From: Pseudomonas corrugata
GTDB taxonomy: Bacteria > Pseudomonadota > Gammaproteobacteria > Pseudomonadales > Pseudomonadaceae
Reading direction: 5' to 3'
Assembly (NCBI RefSeq): GCF_001269905.1
Contig: NZ_LHVK01000003.1
Span: 1 to 64,000, forward strand
Length of the DNA: 64,000 nt
The stretch's first letter is position 1. Each line of letters begins with the position of its first letter. The notes below the pieces were generated by a model. It ran no database searches and was not told where the DNA came from. It saw nothing but the letters and a program-made list of their open reading frames with translations. Both the position numbers and the translations under genes were made by a program. This document shows, one piece after another, positions 55,916-64,000 of the stretch.

Positions 55916-56360
55916 ATGCTGACTCAACATACTTTGCCTCAGGCCCGGCAACCCCATCATCCGGCAGTGTTGTCGCCCAGTTGGAGGATGGTGCCCCCTT
56001 CCAATCCAACATGATCAATTTTGCCTACGACTACTACACGACGGACCGACAGCTACGCCTGACGCTTCCGCCGTCCAGGTGCCGGACACGGCCGCCGAAC
56101 GGGTTATTCGCGGGGTCAAAATGGTGTTCAGCCCAGAAGTGACCAACGAGACCCTGGTGATCGGAGAGCGGAAGGTGCACGTCACTTACTGGACAATGTC
56201 GGCGGAGAATGGCCAGACACGCTTCCTGACCAACAACGCCGACAACGGCTCGGTCTCGGTGATTTTCAATCACGAGGAAGAAACCTACCTCGGTAGTTTC
56301 ACTTTCGGACCCGCCGGAAGCGTTATCCACGGGCAGTTTCTCCATCCAGGGACGGGATAA
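55916..56360 (+). pseudogene. Frameshifted gene of unknown family
   Basis: Three frames must be joined. The ATG at 55916 follows AGGAG. One missing base after it would give ADSTYFASGPATPSSGSVVA and AQLEDGAPFQSNMINFAYDY, ending near TTDRQLR. A second missing base near 56054 would restore PDASAVQVPDTAAER and run to GQFLHPGTG before the TAA at 56358. Intact, it would be a protein of about 148 residues, family unknown. Two single-base deletions suggest decay; sequencing error is the alternative. A short frame from GTG 56079 remains open. Confidence 0.55.
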
Positions 56361-56492
56361 CTTCACCCTTTGAGGGACTCACCGGTCATCGTCCGGTATG
56401 TGATCCTGGACTTCGAGTACCCCCGCTTCGGCGTTATCCGAGTCGACTACTTCGACAAAATCATGCTGGATTTGCGCAAGTCCCTGGACTGA
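56361..56492 (+). pseudogene. C-terminal fragment of a DUF4239-like protein
   Basis: After the TAA of the previous gene a short frame reads LRDSPVIVRYVILDFEYPRF, then GVIRVDYFDKIMLDLRKSLD and stop. The ILDxExPRxGxIRVDxxD pattern with a LDLR tail resembles the end of bestrophin-like DUF4239 membrane proteins. No start codon or membrane segments remain. Confidence 0.45.
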
Positions 56493-56570
56493 GGCAATAA
56501 AAATCACCACGTCCCCCGGCTCCGATATGGATAGACTTGGACCTCATACCTCCCCACTCCGAAGGCTCGA

Positions 56571-56987
56571 ATGATTATCTGCGGCATCGAAATCAAAGGC
56601 AGCGAAGCGATCATCGCCGTCGCTTCGCTGGATCAACAGGCATTGAGCCACGTCGCGCTGAACACCCGGAAAATCGCCCTGGACGATGATGACGAAGCCG
56701 CCAACGTCAAGGCTTTCGCTGCCCGGATACAGGCGTTCGTCGCCGAGAACGCGATCGAACGCATCGCCATCAAGAAACGCAGCAAGAAAGGCGAGTTTGC
56801 TGGCGGCCCGACAACGTTCAAGATCGAAGGCGTCTTCCAACTGCTGGAAGGTTGCGACGTGACGCTGCTGTCACCGCAGACAATCAACGCGCAACACAAG
56901 AAACATGATTTCGCCTTGCCGGCAACGCTGAACAAATATCAGCATGAGGCTTACAAGACGGCGTGTGCGGCGTTGATGAAGCAATAA
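56571..56987 (+). CDS. DUF3010 family protein
   Basis: A 138-residue protein. MIICGIEIKGSEAIIAVAS at the start and the KKRSKKGEFAGGPTTFKIEG segment at about 68-87 are the hallmarks of DUF3010, a family with a RuvC/RNase H-like fold. Function unknown; homologues are widespread single-copy genes in gammaproteobacteria. Confidence 0.8.
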   Translation: MIICGIEIKGSEAIIAVASLDQQALSHVALNTRKIALDDDDEAANVKAFAARIQAFVAENAIERIAIKKRSKKGEFAGGPTTFKIEGVFQLLEGCDVTLLSPQTINAQHKKHDFALPATLNKYQHEAYKTACAALMKQ

Positions 56988-56997
56988 GCAGGTTTTC

Positions 56998-57089
56998 TGT
57001 GGGAGCGAGCCTGCTCGCGAAGGCGGTGGATCAGTAGGTATCCATGTTGGATTTGCCACCGTCATCGCGAGCAGGCTCGCTCCCACAGG
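56998..57089. repeat. REP pair
   Basis: TGTGGGAGCGAGCCTGCTCG and ATCGCGAGCAGGCTCGCTCC between the convergent DUF3010 and cdhR genes. Confidence 0.9.
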
Positions 57090-57104
57090 GCCTGTGTTCG
57101 GCCC

Positions 57105-58046
57105 TCAGACCACCTTGCGCCGATCCTCCCGAGGGCAGCGTTCGAACCTCGCCCGATAGCTGCGGGTGAAATATGACGGTGACTCGAACCCGCAGGCGAT
57201 GCTCACTTCCAATACGCTCATGTCGGTCTGGCGCAGCAGTTGCCGGGCCTTTTCCAGGCGCAAGCGCAAGTAGAAGTTGCTGGGGGTGTCGTTCAGGTGC
57301 AAGCGGAACAGACGTTCGAGCTGGCGACGGGTAACCCCGATGGATTCGGCCAGCTCAAGGGTACTCAGGGGCGGCTCGCTGTGGGTTTCCATCTCACCGA
57401 TGACATGCACCAGCTTCTTGTTGCGGATGCCGTAGCGGCTGGCGATTTCCATGCGCTGGTGATCCTTGCGCGGGCGGATGCGGCCAAGCACGAACTGTTC
57501 GCTGACCTGAATCGCCAGGTCCGCGCCATGGGCCTGGCCGATCAGGTCCAGCATGAGATCGATGGAGGCCGTGCCGCCGGCACAGGTGATGCGGCGGCGG
57601 TCTATTTCGAAGAGCTCCTGGGTCACGCTGAGCTGAGGATAAGACTCCTTGAACGCCTCGATGGCTTCCCAGTGCAGGGTCACGCGGTGCCCTTCCAGCA
57701 ACCCCGCGTCGGCCAGGACCACGCTGCCCGTATCGATGCCACCCAGGGTCACGCCCTCCTTGTCCAGCCGATGCAACCAGCGTTGCAACGCTTGTGTGGC
57801 GAACTTCAGCGGTTCGAACCCCGCCACCACCCACAACGTCGCGCCCTTCTTCAACGGCTCCAGCGCAGCGTCGGCGTTGACCGACATGCCATTGCTGGCC
57901 AGGACCGCGCCGCCATCGGCACTCAGCACATGCCAGCGGTACAGTTCGCCACGAAAGCGATTGGCGACCCGCAACGGTTCGATGGCCGAAATGAAACCGA
58001 TGGCCGAAAAACCCGGCATCAGCAAAAAGTAGAAATCCTGGGACAT
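57105..58046 (-). CDS. cdhR: CdhR, carnitine-catabolism activator (GlxA/AraC family)
   Basis: A 313-residue regulator. The N-terminal DJ-1/PfpI-like ligand domain spans about 5-180 (FLLMPGFSAIGFISAIEPLR; ITCAGGTASIDLMLDLIG) and the AraC-type double helix-turn-helix about 215-300 (ESIGVTRRQLERLFRLHLND; MSVLEVSIACGFESPSYFTR). It should activate the divergent caiX-cdhCAB genes in response to carnitine, as CdhR does in P. aeruginosa. A repeated GTCGC-GCAGTGC motif lies in the shared control region. Confidence 0.9.
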   Translation of the reverse strand: MSQDFYFLLMPGFSAIGFISAIEPLRVANRFRGELYRWHVLSADGGAVLASNGMSVNADAALEPLKKGATLWVVAGFEPLKFATQALQRWLHRLDKEGVTLGGIDTGSVVLADAGLLEGHRVTLHWEAIEAFKESYPQLSVTQELFEIDRRRITCAGGTASIDLMLDLIGQAHGADLAIQVSEQFVLGRIRPRKDHQRMEIASRYGIRNKKLVHVIGEMETHSEPPLSTLELAESIGVTRRQLERLFRLHLNDTPSNFYLRLRLEKARQLLRQTDMSVLEVSIACGFESPSYFTRSYRARFERCPREDRRKVV

Positions 58047-58110
58047 GGCGCACTCGGTCGACGGGTAGCGTGGGGATCTTGATACGCCACTTGCCAGGGC
58101 CGTTCAAGAG

Positions 58111-58144
58111 GTCGCTGCAGTGCAAGTGCGAGTCGCCGCAGTGC
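58111..58144 (+). promoter_or_regulatory. Candidate CdhR operator (direct repeat, 21-bp spacing)
   Basis: GTCGCTGCAGTGC at 58111-58123 and GTCGCCGCAGTGC at 58132-58144 match at 12 of 13 positions and start 21 bp apart, two helical turns, the layout expected for an AraC-family site. It lies 88 bases before caiX and 65 bases from cdhR. Confidence 0.55.
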
Positions 58145-58231
58145 GTTTTGCGAAAGGGCCGGCTGCGTAACTTGGCATCACCGGCGCGCAGACACCGGAA
58201 CCCATAACAATAAGCTGCCGAGGAACCCGAC

Positions 58232-59182
58232 ATGAAACGACTGATCAGCTACTGCGTTCTTGCACTCAGCGGTACCACTTTCCTGGGCATGAGCTCGGCC
58301 ACCCTGGCAGCCGAACCGGCCGCGTGCCAGAACGTGCGCCTGGGCGTCGTCAACTGGACCGACGTCATCGCCACCAGCGCCTTGACCCAGGTGATGCTCG
58401 ACGGCCTCGGCTACCAGACCAAGCAGACCAGCGCCTCCCAGCAGATCATCTTCGCCGGCATCCGGGATCAGCGCCTGGACATGTTCCTGGGCTACTGGAA
58501 CCCACTGATGACCCAGACCATCACGCCGTTCGTCGAGGCCAAGCAGGTGAAGGTGCTGGAGCAACCCAGCCTGAAAGATGCCCGCGCTACCCTGGCCGTA
58601 CCGACTTACCTGGCCGACAAGGGCCTGAAGACCTTCGCCGACATCGCCAAGTTCGAGAAGGAACTGGGCGGCAAGATCTATGGCATCGAACCCGGGTCCG
58701 GCGCCAATACCCAGATCAAGGCAATGATCGCCAAGAACCAGTTCGGCCTGGGCAAATTCCAACTGGTGGAGTCCAGCGAGGCCGGCATGCTCGCCGCTGT
58801 GGACCGTGCCGTGCGACGCAAGGAAGCCGTGGTGTTCTTCGGCTGGGCGCCGCATCCGATGAACGTCAACGTACAGATGACCTACCTCACCGGCAGCGAT
58901 GACGCCCTCGGCCCGAATGAAGGCATGGCCACCGTTTGGACCGTCACGGCGCCGAACTACGCCGAACAATGCCCGAACGTCAACCGCTTGCTGAGCAACT
59001 TGACCTTCAGTGCCGAAGACGAGAGCCGGATGATGCAGCCGTTGCTGGATCACAAGGATCCGCTCGAATCGGCCCGGCAATGGCTCAAGGATCACCCCCA
59101 GGACAAGCAGCGCTGGCTCGAAGGCGTGACCACCTTCGACGGCAAGCCGGCCGCCGACAACCTGAAACTGACCAGTAACTGA
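58232..59182 (+). CDS. caiX: Carnitine/choline/betaine ABC substrate-binding protein CaiX
   Basis: A 316-residue periplasmic binding protein with a signal peptide (about 1-29, ending ATLAAEP). The mature start is ACQNVRLGVVNWTD. LDMFLGYWNPLM and VVFFGWAPHPMN carry the aromatic residues that typically form the quaternary-ammonium box. It delivers carnitine to a Cbc-type ABC permease, which is not in this window. First gene of the carnitine operon. Confidence 0.93.
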   Translation: MKRLISYCVLALSGTTFLGMSSATLAAEPAACQNVRLGVVNWTDVIATSALTQVMLDGLGYQTKQTSASQQIIFAGIRDQRLDMFLGYWNPLMTQTITPFVEAKQVKVLEQPSLKDARATLAVPTYLADKGLKTFADIAKFEKELGGKIYGIEPGSGANTQIKAMIAKNQFGLGKFQLVESSEAGMLAAVDRAVRRKEAVVFFGWAPHPMNVNVQMTYLTGSDDALGPNEGMATVWTVTAPNYAEQCPNVNRLLSNLTFSAEDESRMMQPLLDHKDPLESARQWLKDHPQDKQRWLEGVTTFDGKPAADNLKLTSN

Positions 59183-59254
59183 TCGAACGTTATCCCTCTG
59201 CGCGGCACCCGGCTGGCTGCGCAGTGACTCACTACGCCTGAAGGAAACCGCACC

Positions 59255-60142
59255 ATGAACCACGACGTCATCATCACTTGCGCACTCACCGGTGCTGGCG
59301 ACACAACCGCCAAGAGCCCCCACGTACCGGTCACGCCGAAACAGATCGCCGAGGCCGCCGTAGAAGCCGCCAAGGCCGGAGCCACGGTCGTCCATTGCCA
59401 TGTCCGCGATCCGCAGACCGGCAGGTTCAGCCGCGACGTGGCGTTGTATCGCGAAGTGATGGAGCGCATCCGCGAGGCGGACGTGGACATCATCGTCAAC
59501 CTCACCGCCGGCATGGGTGGCGACCTGGAAATCGGCAGCGGCGAGCGGCCGATGGAGTTCGGCCCCAATACTGATCTGGTGGGACCGCTGACCCGCCTGG
59601 CCCACGTCGAAGAACTGCTGCCGGAAATCTGCACCCTGGATTGCGGCACCCTTAATTTCGGTGACGGCGACACCATTTACGTATCCACCCCCGCGCAACT
59701 GCGGGCCGGGGCCAGGCGCATCACCGAGCTGGGGGTCAAGGCCGAGCTGGAAATCTTCGACACCGGCCACCTGTGGTTCGCCAAGCAGATGATCAAGGAA
59801 GGCCTGCTGGACAATCCGCTGTTTCAGCTCTGCCTGGGCATCCCATGGGGCGCACCGGCCGACACCACCACCATGAAAGCCATGGTCGACAACCTGCCGG
59901 CGGACGCGGTGTGGGCCGGCTTCGGCATCGGTCGCATGCAAATGCCGATGGCCGCCCAAGCGGTGCTGTTGGGAGGCAACGTGCGGGTCGGTCTGGAAGA
60001 TAACCTGTGGCTGGACAAAGGCGTGCTCGCCACCAACGGCCAACTGGTGGATCGGGCCCGTGAAATCCTCAGCCGCCTCGGTGCCCGCGTACTCACGCCT
60101 GCTGAAGGTCGCAAGAAAATGGGCCTGACCAAACGCAGCTGA
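59255..60142 (+). CDS. cdhC: 3-dehydrocarnitine cleavage enzyme CdhC (BKACE family)
   Basis: A 295-residue zinc enzyme of the beta-keto acid cleavage family. It converts 3-dehydrocarnitine and acetyl-CoA to betainyl-CoA and acetoacetate. Zn ligands H47 and H49 are in [12 protein letters not shown], and a conserved NLTAGMGGD lies at about 84-92. It stands between caiX and cdhA, as in P. aeruginosa (PA5387). Confidence 0.92.
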   Translation: MNHDVIITCALTGAGDTTAKSPHVPVTPKQIAEAAVEAAKAGATVVHCHVRDPQTGRFSRDVALYREVMERIREADVDIIVNLTAGMGGDLEIGSGERPMEFGPNTDLVGPLTRLAHVEELLPEICTLDCGTLNFGDGDTIYVSTPAQLRAGARRITELGVKAELEIFDTGHLWFAKQMIKEGLLDNPLFQLCLGIPWGAPADTTTMKAMVDNLPADAVWAGFGIGRMQMPMAAQAVLLGGNVRVGLEDNLWLDKGVLATNGQLVDRAREILSRLGARVLTPAEGRKKMGLTKRS

Positions 60143-60163
60143 CAGCCCCCTCCACTCCCCTCT

Positions 60164-60257
60164 CTGTGGGAGCAAGGTCTGCCCGCGATGGCGATTGAAC
60201 AGTCGACATCCGCGTTGCATGTGCCGCCGTTATCGCGGGCAAGCCTTGCTCCCACAG
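60164..60257. repeat. REP pair between cdhC and cdhA
   Basis: TGTGGGAGCAAGGTCTGCCC (slightly diverged) and the inverted ATCGCGGGCAAGCCTTGCTC. Confidence 0.9.
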
Positions 60258-60287
60258 AAGATTACCGACCCTTTTCAGGAAACCACC

Positions 60288-61253
60288 ATGAGCTTTATCA
60301 CCGACATCAAGACCTTCGCCGCCCTGGGCAGTGGCGTCATCGGCAGCGGCTGGGTCAGCCGGGCCCTGGCCCATGGGCTGGACGTTGTGGCCTGGGACCC
60401 GGCACCGGGTGCCGAAGCAGCGCTGCGCAAACGCGTCGCCAGTGCCTGGGGCGCACTGGAGAAACAGGGCCTGGCGCCTGGCGCTTCCCAGGACCGGCTG
60501 CGTTTTGTCACGACCATCGAAGAGTGCGTACGCGATGCCGACTTCATCCAAGAGAGCGCACCCGAGCGCCTGGAACTCAAACTTGAACTGCACAGCCAGA
60601 TCAGCGCCGCTGCCAAGCCCAATGCACTGATTGGCTCCAGCACCTCGGGGCTGCTGCCGAGCGAGTTCTACGAAGGCTCCACCCATCCGGAACGCTGCGT
60701 GGTCGGTCACCCGTTCAACCCGGTCTACCTGCTGCCGCTGGTGGAAGTGGTCGGCGGCAAGCACACCGCGCCCGAAGCCATCCAGGCCGCCATGCAGGTC
60801 TATGAATCGCTCGGCATGCGCCCCCTGCACGTGCGCAAGGAAGTGCCCGGTTTCATCGCCGATCGGCTGCTTGAAGCGCTCTGGCGCGAAGCTCTGCATC
60901 TGGTCAACGACGGCGTGGCCACCACCGGGGAAATCGATGACGCCATCCGCTTTGGTGCCGGCTTGCGCTGGTCGTTCATGGGTACGTTCCTGACGTACAC
61001 GCTGGCCGGTGGCGACGCCGGGATGCGCCATTTCATGGCTCAGTTCGGCCCGGCGTTGCAATTGCCGTGGACCTATCTGCCGGCCCCCGAACTGACCGAG
61101 AAGCTGATTGACGATGTGGTGGAAGGCACCAGCGATCAGTTGGGCAGCCACAGCATTTCGGCACTGGAGCGCTATCGTGACGACTGCCTGCTGGCGGTGC
61201 TGGAAGCGGTGAAGACCACCAAGGCCAAGCATGGAATGAGCTTTATCGAATAA
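60288..61253 (+). CDS. cdhA: L-carnitine 3-dehydrogenase CdhA
   Basis: A 321-residue NAD-dependent dehydrogenase of the 3-hydroxyacyl-CoA dehydrogenase superfamily, oxidising carnitine to 3-dehydrocarnitine. Rossmann motif [13 protein letters not shown] at about 11-23, the catalytic serine in [12 protein letters not shown] at about 117-128, the His of [10 protein letters not shown] at about 141-150 and the later [10 protein letters not shown]. The ATG at 60288 begins [10 protein letters not shown]; an ATG upstream lies within the REP. Confidence 0.94.
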   Translation: MSFITDIKTFAALGSGVIGSGWVSRALAHGLDVVAWDPAPGAEAALRKRVASAWGALEKQGLAPGASQDRLRFVTTIEECVRDADFIQESAPERLELKLELHSQISAAAKPNALIGSSTSGLLPSEFYEGSTHPERCVVGHPFNPVYLLPLVEVVGGKHTAPEAIQAAMQVYESLGMRPLHVRKEVPGFIADRLLEALWREALHLVNDGVATTGEIDDAIRFGAGLRWSFMGTFLTYTLAGGDAGMRHFMAQFGPALQLPWTYLPAPELTEKLIDDVVEGTSDQLGSHSISALERYRDDCLLAVLEAVKTTKAKHGMSFIE

Positions 61254-61259
61254 TTCCCT

Positions 61260-61353
61260 TGTGGGAGCGGGCTTGCTCGCGAAGGCGGCATTCCTTTCAC
61301 AGGAAAATCCGTTGGATGCACCGGCCTCTTCGCGAGCAAGCCCGCTCCCACAG
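61260..61353. repeat. REP pair between cdhA and cdhB
   Basis: TGTGGGAGCGGGCTTGCTCG and TCGCGAGCAAGCCCGCTCCC, a subtype with GGGC arms. Confidence 0.9.
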
Positions 61354-61382
61354 TAACCACAGTCTTCCGTTGGATCGTCATC

Positions 61383-61859
61383 ATGCCCACCCTCACCACC
61401 TACCAAACCCACATCCGCCCCGAATGGGTCGATTACAACGGTCACCTGCGCGACGCTTACTATCTGTTGATTTTCAGCTACGCCACCGACGCGCTGATGG
61501 ACATGCTCGACATGGACAGCCAGAACCGCGACGCCAGCGGCCACTCGTTGTTCACCCTCGAACTGCATCTCAATTACCTGCACGAAGTGAAGGTCGACGC
61601 CGACGTCGAAGTGCATACGCAGATCATCGGTCACGACGCCAAACGCCTGCATCTCTACCACAGCCTGCATCTGGTTGGCGGGGATAAGGCGTTGGCGGGC
61701 AACGAGCAGATGCTGTTACACGTCGACCTGGCCGGCCCGCGTTCGGCCCCCTTCACGGAGCCTACCCTGGGCAAACTCAAGGCTTTGATCACCGAACAAT
61801 CCGACCTGCCACTGCCAGCCTGCATCGGTCGGGTGATCGCCCTGCCGCCCGCCCGTTAG
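61383..61859 (+). CDS. cdhB: Betainyl-CoA thioesterase CdhB (hot-dog fold)
   Basis: A 158-residue thioesterase that releases glycine betaine from betainyl-CoA. The active-site Asp is in IRPEWVDYNGHLRDAYY at about 11-27, and the helix that follows is typical of 4-hydroxybenzoyl-CoA-thioesterase-like hot-dog proteins. Its product feeds GbcAB. Confidence 0.9.
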   Translation: MPTLTTYQTHIRPEWVDYNGHLRDAYYLLIFSYATDALMDMLDMDSQNRDASGHSLFTLELHLNYLHEVKVDADVEVHTQIIGHDAKRLHLYHSLHLVGGDKALAGNEQMLLHVDLAGPRSAPFTEPTLGKLKALITEQSDLPLPACIGRVIALPPAR

Positions 61860-61879
61860 GCCTCGAAAAGGAGCTCGCC

Positions 61880-63043
61880 ATGAACATCGCCGCCGCTGTT
61901 GCCGACTTCCGTTGCTATCCCCGGGTTTGCGCGTTGAGCGCGGCAAGCCCCTTCGCTGACCGCATACAGATCACCTGGGCCGACGGCCGCATCAGCCCGT
62001 TTCATCATCAATGGCTGCGGGATAACTGCCCCTGCCCACACTGTGTCTATACCGTTACCCGGGAACAGGTGCTGGAAATCGTCGATGTGCCTGAAGACCT
62101 GGAGCCTGGCGCGATCCGCCTCGATGCCGAAGGCTGTCTGTGCGTGGATTGGCGGGACGGCCATCAGAGCCGTTTCGATCCGGGATGGCTGCGCGCCCAC
62201 GCCTACGATGATGAATCCAGGGCCGAGCGCCTGGCGGGCAAGGGCAAGCGCCAACTTTGGAAACACGATCTGCAACTGCCGGTGTTCGATTATCCGGCGC
62301 TGATGGAGGATGACAGCGCGCTGCTGCAATGGTTGCTCGCGGTACGAGACATCGGTCTGACCCAGGTGCGCGGCGTGCCCACCGAACCCGGTTCGCTGAA
62401 ACAGATTGCCCAGCGCATTTCATTCATCCGCGAAAGCAACTTTGGCGTGCTGTTCAATGTGCAATCCAAGGCCAACGCCGACAGTAACGCCTACACCGCC
62501 TTCAACCTGCCGCTGCACAGCGACTTGCCGACCCGGGAACTGCAGCCGGGATTGCAGTTCCTGCATTGTCTGGTCAATGACGCCGAGGGTGGCGAGAGCA
62601 TTTTCGTCGACGGTTTTTCCATTGCCGAAGCCCTGCGCCAGGAAGACCCGGAGGCTTTTGCCGCGTTATGCGAGATCCCGGTGGAATTTCGCAACAAGGA
62701 TCGCCACAGCGACTATCGCTGCCTGGCGCCCATCATCGCGCTGGATGCGCTGGGCCAGGTTTCGGAAATCCGCATGGCGAACTTCCTGCGCGGACCGTTC
62801 GACACCTCGGTCAAGCAGATGCCCAGCCTCTACCGCGCCTACCGACGCTTCATCGCCCTGACCCGCGAGCCGTCGTTTCGCCTGACACAGCGGCTGGAGC
62901 CCGGTCAGCTGTGGTGTTTCGACAACCGCCGCACCCTCCACGCCCGCAACGCCTTCGACCCGGCCACCGGGGCACGGCATTTCCAGGGCTGCTATGTGGA
63001 CCGGGATGAGTTGCTGTCGCGGATTCTGGTGTTGCAGCGTTAG
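61880..63043 (+). CDS. gamma-Butyrobetaine dioxygenase (BBOX-type)
   Basis: A 387-residue Fe(II)/2-oxoglutarate oxygenase hydroxylating gamma-butyrobetaine to L-carnitine. The N-terminal zinc domain (DUF971-like) has C50, C52 and C55 in DNCPCPHC. The iron facial triad is H213 and D215 (LHSDLP) and H354 (RTLHARNAF), and the 2-oxoglutarate arginine is in the following segment. Enzymatically characterised from Pseudomonas sp. AK1. Stop of cdhB 20 bases upstream, so it probably belongs to the operon and lets the cell use butyrobetaine as a carnitine source. Confidence 0.9.
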   Translation: MNIAAAVADFRCYPRVCALSAASPFADRIQITWADGRISPFHHQWLRDNCPCPHCVYTVTREQVLEIVDVPEDLEPGAIRLDAEGCLCVDWRDGHQSRFDPGWLRAHAYDDESRAERLAGKGKRQLWKHDLQLPVFDYPALMEDDSALLQWLLAVRDIGLTQVRGVPTEPGSLKQIAQRISFIRESNFGVLFNVQSKANADSNAYTAFNLPLHSDLPTRELQPGLQFLHCLVNDAEGGESIFVDGFSIAEALRQEDPEAFAALCEIPVEFRNKDRHSDYRCLAPIIALDALGQVSEIRMANFLRGPFDTSVKQMPSLYRAYRRFIALTREPSFRLTQRLEPGQLWCFDNRRTLHARNAFDPATGARHFQGCYVDRDELLSRILVLQR

Positions 63044-63057
63044 ACCGCGTCGTGGCT

Positions 63058-63120
63058 ATCGCGAGCAGGCTCGCTCCCACAGGAGCCCCTTTTCCCTGTG
63101 GGAGCGAGCTTGCTCGCGAT
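63058..63120. repeat. REP pair
   Basis: ATCGCGAGCAGGCTCGCTCC and TGTGGGAGCGAGCTTGCTCG, only 14 bases apart, after the dioxygenase gene. Confidence 0.9.
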
Positions 63121-63144
63121 GGGCGGCGGCACGAATAGCGCAGG

Positions 63145-63178
63145 CAAAAAAATCCCCGATCAAGCCGTGACATGATCG
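63145..63178 (-). terminator. Terminator-like hairpin (minus strand)
   Basis: CCCCGATC and GATCGGGG form an 8-bp stem; read on the minus strand it is followed by ATTTTTTT. No minus-strand gene is visible directly upstream except gbdR beyond a plus-strand gene. Confidence 0.5.
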
Positions 63179-63307
63179 GGGCAGGAGGCGTTACTGGAGG
63201 AGCTGTCGCGCGAGGGTGACCAAACCATCGTGATTCAGCTTGAGGCCAGTGTGCCCAGTCCCGATCAGCGTCAGTTAGCCGAAAACGACACGCTCATAGC
63301 CATATAG
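63172..63307 (+). pseudogene. Possible gene remnant (C-terminal frame without a start)
   Basis: An open frame after a TGA reads SGQEALLEELSREGDQTIVIQ, then LEASVPSPDQRQLAENDTLI, AI and stop. The composition looks protein-like, but there is no start codon or ribosome site and no family was recognised. It may be the tail of a lost gene. Confidence 0.25.
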
Positions 63308-63393
63308 GTCATCGCGACGATTTGCCCTTGCCGCCGCTTCGGGTGGCTACCAGAATCGAGTCACGCCCCCATCCATGAACAAGGAAAAGCGTC

Positions 63394-63657
63394 ATGATGC
63401 ACGCCGATTTGATCGACCAGGAAGACCTGCTGGGCCAGCTCAAGGCTCTCGGCCTCCAGATACCCAGCGGCTCTACCGCCGAGCAGGCCTGTGAGTGTGC
63501 GGTGCGCGGCCTGGACAAGGCTCGCGCCAATGAACTGCGCCGGATGGTCAAGGAAATGTACACCAGCAGCGCCACCATCCTGCCGGCCGTGCGCCAGGCG
63601 ATCGATAAGCAGCTATTGCCGGCACTGGCGCAATACCAGCAGAACCACAGCGCCTGA
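63394..63657 (+). CDS. Conserved hypothetical small protein
   Basis: An 87-residue soluble helical protein (DLIDQEDLLGQLKALGLQIP, then AVRGLDKARANELRRMVKEMY). Two adjacent ATGs (63394 and 63397) follow AAGGAAAAG. No family recognised. It lies in the gap between the carnitine operon and the convergent gbdR. Confidence 0.65.
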   Translation: MMHADLIDQEDLLGQLKALGLQIPSGSTAEQACECAVRGLDKARANELRRMVKEMYTSSATILPAVRQAIDKQLLPALAQYQQNHSA

Positions 63658-63663
63658 AAAATC

Positions 63664-63774
63664 TATCGCGAGCAAGCTTTGCTCCCACAGGCCTGGACTG
63701 CCCCTAAGGGTTGGATTTGTGTCCAACTTCTTGGGGGTAGTCCAGGCCTGTGGGAGCAAAGCTTGCTCGCGACG
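63664..63774. repeat. Giant near-perfect hairpin: REP pair with inner palindrome
   Basis: From outside in: ATCGCGAGCAAGCTTTGCTC pairs with the inverted copy ending GAGCAAAGCTTGCTCGCGA; then AGGCCTGGACTGCCCC pairs with GGGGGTAGTCCAGGCCT; then GTTGGA pairs with TCCAAC around a short loop. The pairing covers about 50 bases per arm, with only a few mismatches. Confidence 0.8.
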
Positions 63775-63787
63775 AAAGCGCCTCGGT

Positions 63788-64000
63788 CTAGAGCCTCACG
63801 CTGGCAAACGTCGACTCGTTACGCGCTTGGCTCAACGCCGACAACGGACCGGACAACGGTGACAGCACCAGGGCCTGCGGCAACGGCATCATCGCCACCT
63901 GTTGCGTGGTGTTGGAACCGACGCGCTCGTCGCGCGGTGGAATGCCGAAGTATTCGCGGTAGCACTTGGAGAAGTGCGGCGTGGAGACGAAGCCGCACAC
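63788..64000 (-). CDS. gbdR: GbdR, C-terminal part (gene runs off the window)
   Basis: The last 70 residues of an AraC-family activator. The second helix-turn-helix ends in CGFVSTPHFSKCYREYFGIPPRDER, followed by an unusually long tail (VGSNTTQQVAMMPLPQALV and on) to ASVRL. This matches GbdR, which activates betaine, dimethylglycine and related genes when glycine betaine or dimethylglycine is present. The 5' end lies outside; the first codon is not visible. Confidence 0.85.
   Translation of the reverse strand: MCGFVSTPHFSKCYREYFGIPPRDERVGSNTTQQVAMMPLPQALVLSPLSGPLSALSQARNESTFASVRL

Overview
This 64 kb window looks like a chromosomal segment of a Pseudomonas from the P. fluorescens group. The GC-rich coding, the gene order (sox - gbc - dgc - cdh - gbdR) and more than twenty typical Pseudomonas REP elements (core GTGGGAGCGAGCCTGCTCGCGA and relatives) all point that way. 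The assignment rests on remembered family and synteny knowledge, not on a database search. No tRNA, rRNA, CRISPR array or complete insertion sequence was seen.

Left part (0-16 kb): a RarD-type permease; a GcvR-like double-ACT regulator divergent from malate synthase G (glcB); a single-domain response regulator; a cNMP/CBS/nucleotidyltransferase-like protein coupled to a DnaQ-type exonuclease; a FecI/FecR/TonB-receptor iron signalling set with a PepSY membrane protein and a 59-aa membrane protein; an ExuT-like hexuronate permease with a clear promoter and operator; and a glutathione-S-transferase-like protein.

Middle-left (16-24 kb): creB-creC-creD with a candidate Cre tag before creD, a retropepsin-like peptidase, an acyltransferase, a DUF2780 protein, and a patch of small secreted-protein genes, one of them cut short by a REP.

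The dominant theme (24-64 kb) is degradation of carnitine, betaine and sarcosine. gamma-Butyrobetaine dioxygenase makes carnitine. CaiX, CdhA, CdhC and CdhB bind carnitine and take it to glycine betaine. GbcAB demethylates betaine to dimethylglycine. DgcAB with its own ETF pair makes sarcosine. SoxBDAG makes glycine. GlyA, PurU and FdhA handle glycine, the folate-bound C1 unit and formaldehyde. CdhR lies in the cluster and GbdR begins at the right edge. An M19 dipeptidase and a DUF5943-like protein sit in the dgc operon with unclear roles.

Between gbcA and the dgc/etf operon lies an 8.4 kb block that does not fit this pathway: a metallophosphoesterase, a membrane-anchored cytochrome with two CXXCH motifs, a very large GMC-dehydrogenase/hydrolase fusion, a GNAT acetyltransferase, and a non-coding ~1 kb array of DnaA-box-like 9-mers in imperfect 160-180 bp repeats. 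The strongest candidates for undescribed biology are this redox trio, the DnaA-box array, and a lux-box-like 19-bp dyad found in front of three small genes, two of which are broken.
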